From contig CAMIYM010000006.1 of NCBI GenBank assembly GCA_946403085.1, positions 130,131 through 178,112 of the forward strand: a stretch of 47,982 nt of DNA, given 5' to 3'. Every line of letters begins with the position of its first letter. Position 1 is the first letter of the stretch. Position numbers and translations under genes: made by a program. Below the pieces are notes generated by a model. The model was given only the letters and a program-made list of their open reading frames with translations. It was not told the origin of the DNA and did not search any database. Of the stretch, positions 1 through 9,066 are shown piece after piece. This DNA is from an uncultured Clostridia bacterium (GTDB taxonomy: Bacteria; Bacillota; Clostridia; Saccharofermentanales; Saccharofermentanaceae).

Positions 1-371
1 CAGATAACGAGTTCTGACTGCTTAAGTGAATCAACATAAAGCCTCTGACCTAATGTCCTCGGCTTGATAGCTCTTCCGGAAGGTGTCATATAAAAAACTT
101 CATCTGACGTCTTCAGGAAATCTTCAAGTCTGCCGTCCCTGGCAATATTCATCAAATACTGGATATCAGTCTCATCTATCTCAGAACCGGAAGAAAGCTT
201 ATCAAGAGCGATAAAAGCATCTTTGGCGGTCAACACATCCTTTGTGTCACCTTCAATAACATAGCCCTTGCCGTCATGCTCGACCGAGACACCGAAAAAA
301 GCGGCAATCTTTGAGGCATAAACGCCGGCCGTCTGTGCTGAATTAATAAGCTGTTCTACTCTTTCTTCCAA
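1..371 (-). CDS. phoH: PhoH family ATPase, N-terminal part (cut by window edge)
   Basis: The first ~123 residues of a protein whose remainder lies outside the window. The reading frame starts at a TTG (369-371) preceded by AGGAG at 381-385, a normal spacing, and it has no ATG alternative nearby. The end of the visible part reads SGRAIKPRTLGQRLYVDSL, the segment that stands just before the Walker A loop in PhoH-type ATPases. PhoH proteins are cytosolic P-loop NTPases linked to RNA metabolism, often near ybeY. The gene follows the RluD-type gene on the same strand after 54 bp and may be cotranscribed with it. The nucleotide-binding motif itself is not visible, so the call rests on the conserved pre-Walker segment. 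Confidence 0.8.
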   Translation of the reverse strand, partial: MEERVEQLINSAQTAGVYASKIAAFFGVSVEHDGKGYVIEGDTKDVLTAKDAFIALDKLSSGSEIDETDIQYLMNIARDGRLEDFLKTSDEVFYMTPSGRAIKPRTLGQRLYVDSLKQSELVI

Positions 372-425
372 ATGCTTTGGCTCCTATAAAAGAATTATTA
401 TGCTAATTAAGGCTTCCGTCAACAA

Positions 426-1340
426 TTAACCCTTAAAGCCTTTTAATACGGCTTTGTAGTAATCCGGGATATCGCATTCGAAGTGCATGGTCTCACCTGT
501 CCTCGGATGAACGAATGTAATGGCCCTGCTGTGAAGTGCCTGTCCTGAAAGCCCATAGGTCTTACGCCTGGAAGCATAAACAGGATCCCCTACTACAGGA
601 TGTCCGATATAAGCCATGTGAACCCTGATCTGATGTGTTCTTCCTGTCTCAAGGATGAGTTTTATATCAGTTATCTCACCAAATCTTTCGATCACTTCAA
701 AATGAGTGACTGCGGATTTACCGTCCTTATTAACCGCCATCTTGCGTCTGTCATTTGTCGAGCGTCCGATAGGCGCATCGATCATGCCCTTATCCTCTTT
801 GACCTGACCGTATACCAGAGCTCTGTATTCTCTGACTATCTCATGTCTTGAGAGCATGTCTGCAAGCTTTAAGTGTGTAAAGTTATTCTTGCACGCGAGC
901 ATAAGGCCAGATGTATCCTTGTCTATTCTGTGCACGATTCCTGGTCTTACGACACCATTGATATCAGAAAGATCGTCCTTGCAGTGCGCAAGCAAGGCAT
1001 TAACGAGGGTTCCCTCTTTATGACCACATGCGGGATGCACTACCATGCCCTGCGGCTTATTGATAACAAGCAGGTCTGAATCCTCATAGACAATATCAAG
1101 AGGAATGTCCTGTGCTTCATATGATTCGTCTTCCACCGGTGCCGGAATGTCTGCTTCAACCACATCTCCTATGGCAAGCTTTGTGCCTGCTTTGGTTATG
1201 ATAATGCCATTGACCTTTACCTTACCGTCATCAATAAGGCGCTTATAAAACGATCTTGAATACGTGGAATCAAAAGCCTCAGTAATAAAGCTGTCTAATC
1301 TGATACCCTCTGCTTCACAAGTCTTTGATTCAAACGGCAT
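426..1340 (-). CDS. rluD: RluD-type 23S rRNA pseudouridine synthase
   Basis: 304 residues, the usual length of the RluA/RluD family, which isomerises uridine to pseudouridine in 23S rRNA. An S4-like RNA-binding domain occupies about residues 1-70 (FYKRLIDDGKVKVNG), followed by the catalytic domain. The active-site motif is HRIDKDTSGL, whose aspartate is the catalytic residue, and ETGRTHQIRVHM is the second family signature. The ATG at 1340 has AAAGGAA six bases upstream and overlaps the end of lspA by 11 bp, so the two are probably translationally coupled. The lspA-rluD pairing is common in Bacillota. The exact target uridines cannot be read from sequence, so RluD rather than a sister enzyme is an inference. 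Confidence 0.9.
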   Translation of the reverse strand: MPFESKTCEAEGIRLDSFITEAFDSTYSRSFYKRLIDDGKVKVNGIIITKAGTKLAIGDVVEADIPAPVEDESYEAQDIPLDIVYEDSDLLVINKPQGMVVHPACGHKEGTLVNALLAHCKDDLSDINGVVRPGIVHRIDKDTSGLMLACKNNFTHLKLADMLSRHEIVREYRALVYGQVKEDKGMIDAPIGRSTNDRRKMAVNKDGKSAVTHFEVIERFGEITDIKLILETGRTHQIRVHMAYIGHPVVGDPVYASRRKTYGLSGQALHSRAITFVHPRTGETMHFECDIPDYYKAVLKGFKG

Positions 1341-1893
1341 TTTCTTTTTCCTTTTTCTTGAAGATGAGATTCCAGAAATCCTCGAAATACTTGGATTTGA
1401 AGATGATTATAAAGATCAGAAGGAATGTTCCCAATACTGCACAGATATCAGCAAAGTTAAAGATCGGGAATGTATAGCTTCCAAAATCAAATCTCAGGTA
1501 ATCCACAACATATCTGAACATGAACCTGTCTACGAGATTGCCGATAGCTCCGGAAGATAAAAGACAGAAAGAAAGCGAGATCAGTCTCATTCCCTGCTTA
1601 GAGCTCAATAACATCAGGACGAAAATTCCTGTTCCCAGCACAAGGGAAATACCGGAAAGGAAGTAAATACCCCATGGCTTGTCAGCAAAAAGCGAGAAAG
1701 CGCTTCCTGTATTCTCACAGTAGTAAAGCGAGAAGAAATTCTTGATGACTACCACAGTACCAAGAGGCTTAACATTAGCTACGATAACGCGTTTTACGAT
1801 CTGATCGACCGCCACAAGTACAGCAAAGAGAACTATATATAAAACCAAAACACCAGTATAAGATGTCTTCTTTTCAGTTAAACCGTCACTCAT
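1330..1893 (-). CDS. lspA: Lipoprotein signal peptidase (signal peptidase II)
   Basis: A 187-residue membrane aspartyl protease that removes signal peptides from diacylglyceryl-modified prolipoproteins. Four hydrophobic segments are visible. The family motifs are DQIVKR near the N-terminus, ENTGSAFSL, GNLVDRF and VVDYLRF; the aspartates of the last two form the catalytic dyad. The frame is open upstream to 2010, but I choose the ATG at 1893 because it overlaps the stop of the ymdB-like gene as ATGAGTGA, a translational coupling arrangement. The upstream extension would lie inside ymdB and adds 39 unlike residues. Its substrates would include the two lipoproteins encoded in this window (5440-6804 and 40616-41512). 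Confidence 0.95.
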   Translation of the reverse strand: MSDGLTEKKTSYTGVLVLYIVLFAVLVAVDQIVKRVIVANVKPLGTVVVIKNFFSLYYCENTGSAFSLFADKPWGIYFLSGISLVLGTGIFVLMLLSSKQGMRLISLSFCLLSSGAIGNLVDRFMFRYVVDYLRFDFGSYTFPIFNFADICAVLGTFLLIFIIIFKSKYFEDFWNLIFKKKEKENAV

Positions 1894-2668
1894 ATTCACA
1901 GAACCGCTTAATAGCAGTACACCTTCCGTTTCTGTCAGTCTCAAAGATAATACCACACACAAAACCGGGGCCGTCAGCAGGTTCGTACTTTGCCGGCAGC
2001 TTATACGCAAGCCTTCTTATCGATGCATCTATGCTCATTCCCAATACAGATTCCTTGGCGCCGCTCATGCCGCAGTCAGTAATATAACCTGTTCCTGACG
2101 GAAGGATAGTCTCATCAGCTGTCTGGACATGAGTATGAGTTCCTGCAACTACGGACACTTTACCGTCAAGATAGTAACCCATTGCACACTTCTCTGAAGT
2201 CGCATCACAGTGGAAATCAAGAACAATGGTCGTACAGCCTTCGACTCTCTTAAGTCTTTCTATGATGCCGTCCGCGTAAGAAAACGGATTATCCGGAAGG
2301 ACATTGGCATAGACCTGACCCAGAAGATTGAAAACACCAAGCTTCTCGCCATTCTTCTCAAAAGTGCAGTAATCATTGCCCGGCCATGAAGGGCTGAAAT
2401 TAGCAGGTCTGGCAACATTGCTTACTTTTGATATCTGGCTTAAGAAATCACGGTTCGAAAACGTGTGATTACCCATAGTAAAAAGGTCTGCTCCTGAAGC
2501 TTCAAGCTCTCTTAGGATATTGATCGAAGCACCAAGTCCGTGAACACTGTTCTCAGCATTTACGATACAGCAGTCGATCTCATTGCTCTTCAGGAATCCG
2601 GGCATTACAGTCTTGAACGCACGGCGGCCGGCACCACCGACTATATCGCCTACGAAACAAACTCTCAT
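1886..2668 (-). CDS. ymdB: YmdB-type metallophosphoesterase
   Basis: 260 residues, matching the YmdB/DR1281 family of di-metal phosphodiesterases; the Bacillus protein hydrolyses 2',3'-cyclic nucleotides and affects biofilm and motility decisions. Metal-ligand motifs are visible in order: GDIVGG at the N-terminus, NAENSVHG, GNHTFSN, DFHCDATSEK and GTHTHVQTAD. The start ATG at 2668 has a strong AAAGGAGGG seven bases upstream. It lies directly downstream of rny, as in Bacillus, but here a clear hairpin terminator separates the two genes. It overlaps lspA by 8 bp. Confidence 0.92.
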   Translation of the reverse strand: MRVCFVGDIVGGAGRRAFKTVMPGFLKSNEIDCCIVNAENSVHGLGASINILRELEASGADLFTMGNHTFSNRDFLSQISKVSNVARPANFSPSWPGNDYCTFEKNGEKLGVFNLLGQVYANVLPDNPFSYADGIIERLKRVEGCTTIVLDFHCDATSEKCAMGYYLDGKVSVVAGTHTHVQTADETILPSGTGYITDCGMSGAKESVLGMSIDASIRRLAYKLPAKYEPADGPGFVCGIIFETDRNGRCTAIKRFCEYE

Positions 2669-2718
2669 AGTAATGCCCTCCTTTATTTAATTTAATAATT
2701 ATAACAGAAAAAGCAAAC

Positions 2719-2753
2719 AAAAAGGACCTATAGCCATAATGACTATAGGTCCT
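2719..2753 (-). terminator. Intrinsic terminator after rny
   Basis: A perfect 11-bp stem (2723-2733 with 2743-2753) and a 9-nt loop, followed on the minus strand by a T-rich run. It lies 60 bp after the RNase Y stop codon and about 50 bp before the ymdB-like start. Confidence 0.88.
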
Positions 2754-2814
2754 GGTTTGTTTTGATAGATGATACTAACGTGTTAAATAATATATGTAAA
2801 AGTCGATTAGATAA

Positions 2815-4386
2815 TTATTTAGCAACGTCAGTTGCCCTAGTTTCTCTGATCACATTGACCTTGATCTGTCCGGGATAATCCAATTCATCCTCAATCTTCT
2901 TGCAGATATCACGAGCCTTAAGAGTCATCTCATCATCTGATACCTTATCAGGTGAAACGATAACACGAATCTCTCTGCCTGCCTGAATGGCGAAGCTCTT
3001 CTCTACACCCTCGAAGCTTGTTGCTATCTCTTCAAGCTTTTCGATCCTCTTGATGTATGTCTCGAGATTCTCTCTTCTTGCTCCAGGTCTTGCTGCGGAA
3101 ATAGCGTCAGCTGCTGCTACCAATACAGCTTCTGCTGTCTGAGGCTCAACATCACCGTGATGCGCCTCAATGCAGTTAATGACTGCGGGGCTTTCATGAT
3201 ACTTCTTCGCGATTTCGACACCGAGCTGAATATGTGTACCCTCCTGCTCGAAGTCTACTGCCTTACCGATATCATGCAAAAGGCCGCCGCGCCTTGCAAG
3301 ATTACTGTCAAGTCCGAGTTCGTCCGCCATCATTGCTGCGATCCAGGATACCTCGATGGAATGCTGCAGTACGTTCTGTCCGTACGATGTGCGGTAACGA
3401 AGGCGTCCTAAGAGTTTGATAACCTCAGGATGCAGATTCATAACACCCGTATCGAATGCTGCCTTCTCACCCTCATTCTTGATAGTCTGATTGAGTTCCT
3501 TCCTTGCCTTACCGGCCATCTCTTCGATTCTGGCCGGATGGATCCTTCCGTCTGCAACAAGTCTTTCAATCGTCATTCTAGCGATCTCTCTTCTGATAGG
3601 ATCGAACGATGAAAGTACAATTGCTTCAGGAGTATCGTCGATAATAAGATCGACTCCCGTGATAGTCTCGATTGCCCTGATGTTACGTCCCTCACGACCG
3701 ATGATTCTACCTTTCATTTCATCATTAGGGAGATTTACAACCGATACTGTGACTTCAGAAACATAGTCGGATGCATAACGCTGGATTGCGTTAACGATAA
3801 TGTCTTTTGCGACCTTATCGGCATCTTGTTTAGCCTTTTCTTCCATCTGCTTGAGCATTAAGGCCATATCATGTGTATATTCACGCTTTGCTTCATCAAG
3901 CACCAGATTCCTGGCATCTGCGATCGTAAGTCCTGATACTCTCTCGAGTTCAGTCTTCTTACGCTGCTCGTAATCCTTGGCTCTGGCTTCGAGTTCGGCA
4001 ACATTCTGCTGACGCTTCTCGATCTCTTCCTGCTTGCGCTCACAATTAGCTTCAATACGATTGATGTTTTCTTCTTTCTGCTCGAGCTTATTGCGCTCTT
4101 TTGCAAGTTCCTGCTTCTTCTCCCTAGCTTCACGCTCCAGTTCAGAACGGACGCGGGATACTTCTTCTTTCGCTTGCAAAAGCAAATCACGCTTGTTGTT
4201 CTCTGCTTCCTTCTGTGCATTTGCAAGAAGTACATTGCTATCTTCTTTAGATTTGGCAATGTCCTCCGCAAGTCTCTTTTGTGCACCGGAAATACCGGAC
4301 TTAAAATAAACTGCTGTTATTGCTATACCCAGAATAAGACCAACAACACCCGCGATTATTACCCAAAATAACGGTAACTGTGGCAC
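2815..4386 (-). CDS. rny: Ribonuclease Y
   Basis: A membrane-anchored endoribonuclease that starts mRNA decay in Gram-positive bacteria. The order is an N-terminal transmembrane helix ([18 protein letters not shown]), a long charged coiled coil to about residue 200, a KH RNA-binding domain ([15 protein letters not shown]) and an HD phosphohydrolase domain (metal ligands in the HSIEV and GGLLHDIGK segments). I choose the GTG at 4386 (523 residues) because a perfect 8-base Shine-Dalgarno sequence, GGAGGTGA, lies 8 bases upstream; a TTG at 4404 would place that site inside the coding region. The promoter at 4458-4486 is strong and the gene appears monocistronic. Confidence 0.95.
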   Translation of the reverse strand: MPQLPLFWVIIAGVVGLILGIAITAVYFKSGISGAQKRLAEDIAKSKEDSNVLLANAQKEAENNKRDLLLQAKEEVSRVRSELEREAREKKQELAKERNKLEQKEENINRIEANCERKQEEIEKRQQNVAELEARAKDYEQRKKTELERVSGLTIADARNLVLDEAKREYTHDMALMLKQMEEKAKQDADKVAKDIIVNAIQRYASDYVSEVTVSVVNLPNDEMKGRIIGREGRNIRAIETITGVDLIIDDTPEAIVLSSFDPIRREIARMTIERLVADGRIHPARIEEMAGKARKELNQTIKNEGEKAAFDTGVMNLHPEVIKLLGRLRYRTSYGQNVLQHSIEVSWIAAMMADELGLDSNLARRGGLLHDIGKAVDFEQEGTHIQLGVEIAKKYHESPAVINCIEAHHGDVEPQTAEAVLVAAADAISAARPGARRENLETYIKRIEKLEEIATSFEGVEKSFAIQAGREIRVIVSPDKVSDDEMTLKARDICKKIEDELDYPGQIKVNVIRETRATDVAK

Positions 4387-4457
4387 GTTGGTACTCACCT
4401 CCAAAATTTATTTAGTTGTCAAAGATCGTATAAAATGGCTCTGACAAGCCATTGAAT

Positions 4458-4486
4458 ATTGTAGAAATAAATGCCCTATCTGTCAA
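4458..4486 (-). promoter_or_regulatory. Promoter of rny
   Basis: Read on the minus strand: a consensus TTGACA -35 box (4481-4486), a 17-bp spacer and a TACAAT -10 box (4458-4463). The predicted start is near 4451, giving a leader of about 65 nt. The leader begins with a short hairpin, 7-bp arms around 4434-4454. Confidence 0.75.
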
Positions 4487-4506
4487 TAATTTGTTAGAAT
4501 TAAACA

Positions 4507-5403
4507 ATGCGAATAGAATATTTTGTAGAAAATGAATATAACGGCTGCGAGATCCAGAAGATAATGAGGCGGAAATTCAACATGAGCACCACCTGGATCA
4601 AGCGCGTAAAGTTATACGGAACCGTTGATCTTAACGGTGTCCATGCCAGGGTCATAGACAGGGTCAGTACGGGAGACAGGCTGTATTTTGAGTATGAGGA
4701 CAACTCCGGCAAGCTTACTCCCCCTTCAAATGTCGGGATACTTTTCGAAAATGAGCACTATGCCGTGGTAAACAAGCCAGCAGGTATGGTTACCCATCCA
4801 TCTCACAATCACCTTGATGATTCCCTTCTTACATGCCTTTCCGGGAATACACTCCACCCTGTCATGCGTCTCGACAGAGAGACATCAGGGCTTTTGATCG
4901 TCGCCAAGGACGGTTATTCACATAACATGCTGTCTTCCTCTGATATAAAGAAAAGTTACAAAGCCCTCTGCTATGGAAGATTCGACCCGGCGGACGGCAC
5001 TATGGATTTTCCGATTGCAAGACGCCCCAATTCAGTAATGATCAGAGACTGTGTTCCTGACGGGAAGCCTTCAATCACTCACTACAAAACTCTTGCTTAC
5101 TATGAAAAAGCAGATATCTCATTAGTGGAGTTTGAACTTGAGACAGGAAGATGCCACCAGATAAGGACCCACTCCTGTCATGTGGGACATCCGCTCTTGG
5201 GAGATGGCCTCTACGGCCCGCTTTCTGACGACAATCCGAACGAAGCACTTAAAGATATGGCTTCTGTTTTCGATGAAAAGATAGGAAGAGTCGCTCTTCA
5301 TGCATACAGGATCGAATATACCGATCCTTTTGACAACAAGATTAAGACATTCGAAGCTGAGCTCCCGCCAGATTTCATGTCAGTAATCGATGAACTAACT
5401 TAA
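4507..5403 (+). CDS. RluA-family pseudouridine synthase
   Basis: 298 residues on the plus strand, divergent from rny. The N-terminus has a short S4-like region (MRRKFNMSTTWIKRVKLYG), followed by the catalytic core with RLDRETSGLLIVAK (catalytic Asp) and ETGRCHQIRTHSCHVGHP. The family makes pseudouridine in rRNA or tRNA; the substrate of this member cannot be told. It is a paralogue of the gene at 426-1340 but clearly diverged. The ribosome binding site before the ATG at 4507 is weak. A strong terminator follows immediately, so the gene is monocistronic. The rny promoter region is only about 20 bp away and no clear promoter of its own stands out. Confidence 0.88.
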   Translation: MRIEYFVENEYNGCEIQKIMRRKFNMSTTWIKRVKLYGTVDLNGVHARVIDRVSTGDRLYFEYEDNSGKLTPPSNVGILFENEHYAVVNKPAGMVTHPSHNHLDDSLLTCLSGNTLHPVMRLDRETSGLLIVAKDGYSHNMLSSSDIKKSYKALCYGRFDPADGTMDFPIARRPNSVMIRDCVPDGKPSITHYKTLAYYEKADISLVEFELETGRCHQIRTHSCHVGHPLLGDGLYGPLSDDNPNEALKDMASVFDEKIGRVALHAYRIEYTDPFDNKIKTFEAELPPDFMSVIDELT

Positions 5404-5432
5404 AAGGGAACCGGATTTCCGGTTCCCTTTTT
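5404..5432 (+). terminator. Bidirectional intrinsic terminator
   Basis: A 12-bp perfect stem (5404-5415 with 5418-5429) with a 2-nt loop, overlapped by a T-run on the plus side and preceded by an A-run. It lies between two convergent genes and can serve both. Confidence 0.9.
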
Positions 5433-5439
5433 ACTTTAG

Positions 5440-6804
5440 TTAGTTTTCTCCATCTTTCCATTTAATGCCGGCATCAGCAAGAGATGTACCGTACAGCTTT
5501 AAGCTGTTATCTATGCTTGAGAATATAACTACACGGTCATCCCATAACTTTTCGAGGAGCTCATCTTTTGTATAATAGGTACTGCCGTCTCTATCAAACA
5601 GATATTTAACGTCCTCTTCCATTACTTCTTTGCTATTACCATCAGGCTGGATCATCATCAGCGTTACCTTAGCATTTTTCTTAAAGGCTTCTTTAGATGA
5701 CAGTATTTCATCAAGTTTTCCGGATTCAGGTTCGAAGACTACCCAATAACTAAACCTGTACATGGGTACAGATCCGTTTTTCTGTTCATCTTCTTTCACC
5801 TTAAGCGAAAATGCCATGCTTGAGAATAAGCCTTCGTCTCTCAATCTTTGAATAATGGCGCAGTCTTCAACATACTCCACGTTGTTTATTTTATCTTCAT
5901 GCACATATACTATTTGCATGTAATCTTCTTTACTTGATGAAAACTCTACATAATCGCTTCCAGTGTCAAACATTGCAGAAGATTTCTGACCACGCACAGC
6001 ATGCCAATCATCTTTGGGACGCCTCTTGTCAAATTTGGCGATAGTCTTATACATGTATTCGACCCATGTTTTTCCGCAATCAGTACAGAAGCCATCAACA
6101 AACTTACAGTCATTCTTTGGAACATATTCCGTGCTTGATGCCTGAGTCGGATCTACTGATCTGTACTTATCACCAAGATCAAGTCCCAGATCTTCAAGGC
6201 CAAGGCCAATCTCAGGAAAGGCTTTATCAGCACATGTAATAAGTCTTGAATAGTAGATGGCTATATCATTTTTGACCTTGTCTGAATCATAGTTAAGAGC
6301 CGTAGTATCAGAAGCCTCATACACACCGTCTTTCTTATCAATAAGATCATCAATGAATGATTCTATGTCACCAAAGCCGATCTGGTTAGACGTGCTTTTT
6401 CCTGTAAAGCATGCACCATCTGTATAATGTTTCAGATCAAAATCTATAGCAACAGTTGATGTCTTGATGTTAAAAGTAAGTTTGATACAGTCTCCATCAT
6501 TCGAAGTATAAGAAAATACATTGGTCTCACCACCACCGACATTGATCAGATAAAACTGTGCTCCGCCCCTGATTCCATCAGCATAGATGTCGATCGCTCT
6601 GGCTCCGTTGGCATTGAAATACTCTTCAACTTTTGAGTAATTATCCATATTTACCGTTGGCTTAGACGGCTCAGTTGAAACAGCAGTTGACGCCTGGGTT
6701 TCAGATAAGCCTGTATCAGAAGTCTCCGCAGGCTTTTGGCATCCGCAAAGGACAGTTGAAGACAAAAAGGTTCCACAAAGGATCAGTGAGATGATTTTCT
6801 TCAT
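5440..6804 (-). CDS. Secreted lipoprotein of unknown function
   Basis: 454 residues. The N-terminus is a lipoprotein signal peptide: two lysines, a hydrophobic stretch and a lipobox ending LCGC, with Cys22 as the expected lipidated residue. A Ser/Thr-rich linker (about residues 26-50) follows. The rest is a hydrophilic globular region that I do not recognise; it has a CKFVDGFCTDCG segment (two close Cys pairs, about residues 233-243) that could bind a metal or form a disulfide. The last residues (KLYGTSLADAGIKWKDGEN) contain no wall-anchor motif. The gene stands alone between recN and a terminator. LspA encoded upstream would process it. Confidence 0.8.
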   Translation of the reverse strand: MKKIISLILCGTFLSSTVLCGCQKPAETSDTGLSETQASTAVSTEPSKPTVNMDNYSKVEEYFNANGARAIDIYADGIRGGAQFYLINVGGGETNVFSYTSNDGDCIKLTFNIKTSTVAIDFDLKHYTDGACFTGKSTSNQIGFGDIESFIDDLIDKKDGVYEASDTTALNYDSDKVKNDIAIYYSRLITCADKAFPEIGLGLEDLGLDLGDKYRSVDPTQASSTEYVPKNDCKFVDGFCTDCGKTWVEYMYKTIAKFDKRRPKDDWHAVRGQKSSAMFDTGSDYVEFSSSKEDYMQIVYVHEDKINNVEYVEDCAIIQRLRDEGLFSSMAFSLKVKEDEQKNGSVPMYRFSYWVVFEPESGKLDEILSSKEAFKKNAKVTLMMIQPDGNSKEVMEEDVKYLFDRDGSTYYTKDELLEKLWDDRVVIFSSIDNSLKLYGTSLADAGIKWKDGEN

Positions 6805-6846
6805 TATTCTACCCCCGATATATCAGATCAAATCACCAAAACAAAC

Positions 6847-6865
6847 ATATGCATAAGATGCATAT
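6847..6865 (-). terminator. Weak AT-rich hairpin after recN
   Basis: An 8-bp perfect stem (6847-6854 with 6858-6865) and a 3-nt loop, with a T-rich but interrupted run downstream on the minus strand. It lies between the recN stop and the lipoprotein gene. The stem has few G:C pairs, so termination is likely incomplete. Confidence 0.35.
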
Positions 6866-6908
6866 TAATAATCATAAAGCATTAAAGGCAAAATAACAAA
6901 ATATTAGT

Positions 6909-8597
6909 TCAAATGAAGGAGCTGATGAGATCTTCTGCAAGTCTCAATGAAGAATCGGAATCGCTGCCGGAAAGAAGTCTTGATACTTCACGTGTTTTTG
7001 TGCTGCCGTCAAGAACAGTACAAACAGTCTCTGTATTACCGTCTGACACCTTTTTGGTAAGTACGAACCCTCTGTCAGATGCAGCAGCGATCTGTGCAGT
7101 ATGCGTAACGCAAAGCACCTGATGCGAACCCGCAATGGCTTTTAATTTATTGGCTATAGCAAGAGATGCTTTTCCTGAAACACCCGTATCGATCTCATCG
7201 AAAATAAGAGTGGGAATAAGGTCAACCCTGCTTAAGACATTCTTTACAGCAAGCATTATCCTTGATGCCTCACCGCCGGAGATAATAGCTGACAATGGTC
7301 TTACTTCCTGGCCGGGATTGGCACTGAACCTGAAAGCGATATCATCAATGCCAGCCATGGAGAAAAACTTTGCTTTTTCTCTTCTTACAAAGCTGACTTC
7401 GAAAACAGCATCAGGCATCTCAAGGTCTGATAATTCTTTGGTGATCGCCTTTTCGAGTTTGGCAGCGTAATCCTTACGCACAGAAGAAAGCTTCTCAGCA
7501 AGGTCTAATAATTCCTTCTCCTTGACTGTACGCTGCTTCTTAAGTTCCTGAAGGATATCCTTATTCTTCTCGATAGAATCAAGTTCCGTTCTGGACTGTT
7601 CCGCGAATTTGTTAATGTCAGAGATCGTTGCACCATACTTGGCTTTAAGCTCATAGAGAAGTCCTATGCGCTGCTCAATGCGCTCTTTCATGCCCTCATC
7701 GTAATTCCTGTCAGAAAGGATTTTATCAACATCAGATGCAAGAGCATCAAGATCCAATGCCAGAGCCTGGGCACGTTCTGCAATATCCTTAAGACTCTCA
7801 TCATTCTGGGAAGCCTTAAGAAGTTCCCTTCCCGCCTGATTTACAGCCTGTACGGGGCTTTGATATGAGCTTTCTGAAGACAGATAATTCTGAGCATTAG
7901 TAAGGCTCTCGAAAAGGACTTCATTCTGCGAGATCTTCTTCTTTGTCTCGTGGAGTTCCTCTTCTTCGCCATCCTTGAATCCTGCCGCTTCAATCTCACT
8001 TACGGCAAACTCAAGATAATCACGGCGCCGTTCAAGATAATCGGGTGTTGATGAGATCTCCTTTATGCGGAGAACCAGATCTTTGAATTCCTGAAGACTT
8101 TTTACATAGTCTTTGTGAAGCTTTATGCACTTATCTCCGGCGAAACGGTCTAATAGTTTTACATGAGTACCCTCGTCGAAAATTGCCTGCGTATCATGCT
8201 GTCCGTGAATATCAACAAGCTTCGATGAGATATCCTTCAGCACGGCATTGGTAACACCCGTTCCATTAACTCTGGCGACGGATTTACCGCTGTCATAGAC
8301 AGTCCTGCTGATAATAAGCATGCCTTCGTCATCTTCTATGCCATTATCGGAAAGGATCTTCTTAAAGTCGTCATCATCAATACCTGAACAGTCAAAGACT
8401 GCTTCAGCGAAGGCCGAAGGACTTCCGGTACGTATAAGGTTCCTGGACGCTTTGGCACCCATTATCAAACCTATCGCATCGACAATAAGACTCTTACCCG
8501 CACCGGTCTCACCGCTAATAACGTTAAGGCCTTTTCCGGGTTCGAATACTATATTGCTGATTACTGCGAAATCCCTTATCTCAAGTCTTACAAGCAT
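6909..8597 (-). CDS. recN: DNA repair protein RecN
   Basis: 562 residues, the normal RecN size. RecN is an SMC-like cytosolic ATPase that gathers DNA ends in double-strand-break repair. Visible: Walker A GETGAGKS near residue 33, a central coiled coil, the ABC signature ISGGEASR, and the Walker B/D-loop segment LIFDEIDTGVSGKAS. It starts 4 bp after argR and is the last gene of a nadK-argR-recN group, an arrangement widespread in Clostridia and Bacilli. I looked for a Gram-positive SOS box upstream of this group and found none, so SOS control is not supported by the sequence. Confidence 0.96.
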   Translation of the reverse strand: MLVRLEIRDFAVISNIVFEPGKGLNVISGETGAGKSLIVDAIGLIMGAKASRNLIRTGSPSAFAEAVFDCSGIDDDDFKKILSDNGIEDDEGMLIISRTVYDSGKSVARVNGTGVTNAVLKDISSKLVDIHGQHDTQAIFDEGTHVKLLDRFAGDKCIKLHKDYVKSLQEFKDLVLRIKEISSTPDYLERRRDYLEFAVSEIEAAGFKDGEEEELHETKKKISQNEVLFESLTNAQNYLSSESSYQSPVQAVNQAGRELLKASQNDESLKDIAERAQALALDLDALASDVDKILSDRNYDEGMKERIEQRIGLLYELKAKYGATISDINKFAEQSRTELDSIEKNKDILQELKKQRTVKEKELLDLAEKLSSVRKDYAAKLEKAITKELSDLEMPDAVFEVSFVRREKAKFFSMAGIDDIAFRFSANPGQEVRPLSAIISGGEASRIMLAVKNVLSRVDLIPTLIFDEIDTGVSGKASLAIANKLKAIAGSHQVLCVTHTAQIAAASDRGFVLTKKVSDGNTETVCTVLDGSTKTREVSRLLSGSDSDSSLRLAEDLISSFI

Positions 8598-8601
8598 CAG
8601 G

Positions 8602-9066
8602 TCAGCCTTTTTCCATCATATCTGAAATAGTGATCGCAAGAGCCTTTGCTTCATCGATACCGCTGCAGGCTGCAAAGATAGTATCGTCACCCGCAATGGT
8701 TCCGACACACTCTTCAAGATGCATGGAATCAAGCGCGGATGCAGCTGCATTAGCCATACCCGGAAGAGTCTTGATAACGATGATATTCATTGCCTGGTTA
8801 ACTGAAATGATACTGTTGGAGAAAACAGCCAGAAGCCTTCCGGGAGCGGTATCACCGGTCCTGTCCAGCACGCAGTACTTTGTAGCCCTGTTAGGCAGAG
8901 TGATCTTGATAATTCCAAGCTCCTTGATATCTCTAGATATCGTTGCCTGGGTCGCTTCGAATCCCTCCTGATTGACCTTTGCCGTAAGGTCTTCCTGAGT
9001 AGAGATATCATTATCTCTGATGAGAGATAAGATCTTTTCCTGTCTTGAATTCTTAGCGGTTTTCAT
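8602..9066 (-). CDS. argR: Arginine repressor ArgR
   Basis: 154 residues, typical of ArgR/AhrC. The N-terminal winged helix-turn-helix covers about residues 1-70 with the recognition segment EATQATISRDIKELGI; the C-terminal domain carries GTIAGDDTIF, the conserved arginine-binding and hexamer-forming motif. ArgR represses arginine biosynthesis genes and can activate catabolism. The ATG at 9066 overlaps the end of nadK by 14 bp and is preceded by AGAGGT. No arginine genes are present in the window, so it acts elsewhere. Its placement between nadK and recN is a conserved but unexplained clustering. Confidence 0.95.
   Translation of the reverse strand: MKTAKNSRQEKILSLIRDNDISTQEDLTAKVNQEGFEATQATISRDIKELGIIKITLPNRATKYCVLDRTGDTAPGRLLAVFSNSIISVNQAMNIIVIKTLPGMANAAASALDSMHLEECVGTIAGDDTIFAACSGIDEAKALAITISDMMEKG

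Noticed and set aside
1893..2010. Longer start for lspA
   Set aside because: The extra residues lie within ymdB, have no RBS and do not resemble the signal-anchor of LspA.
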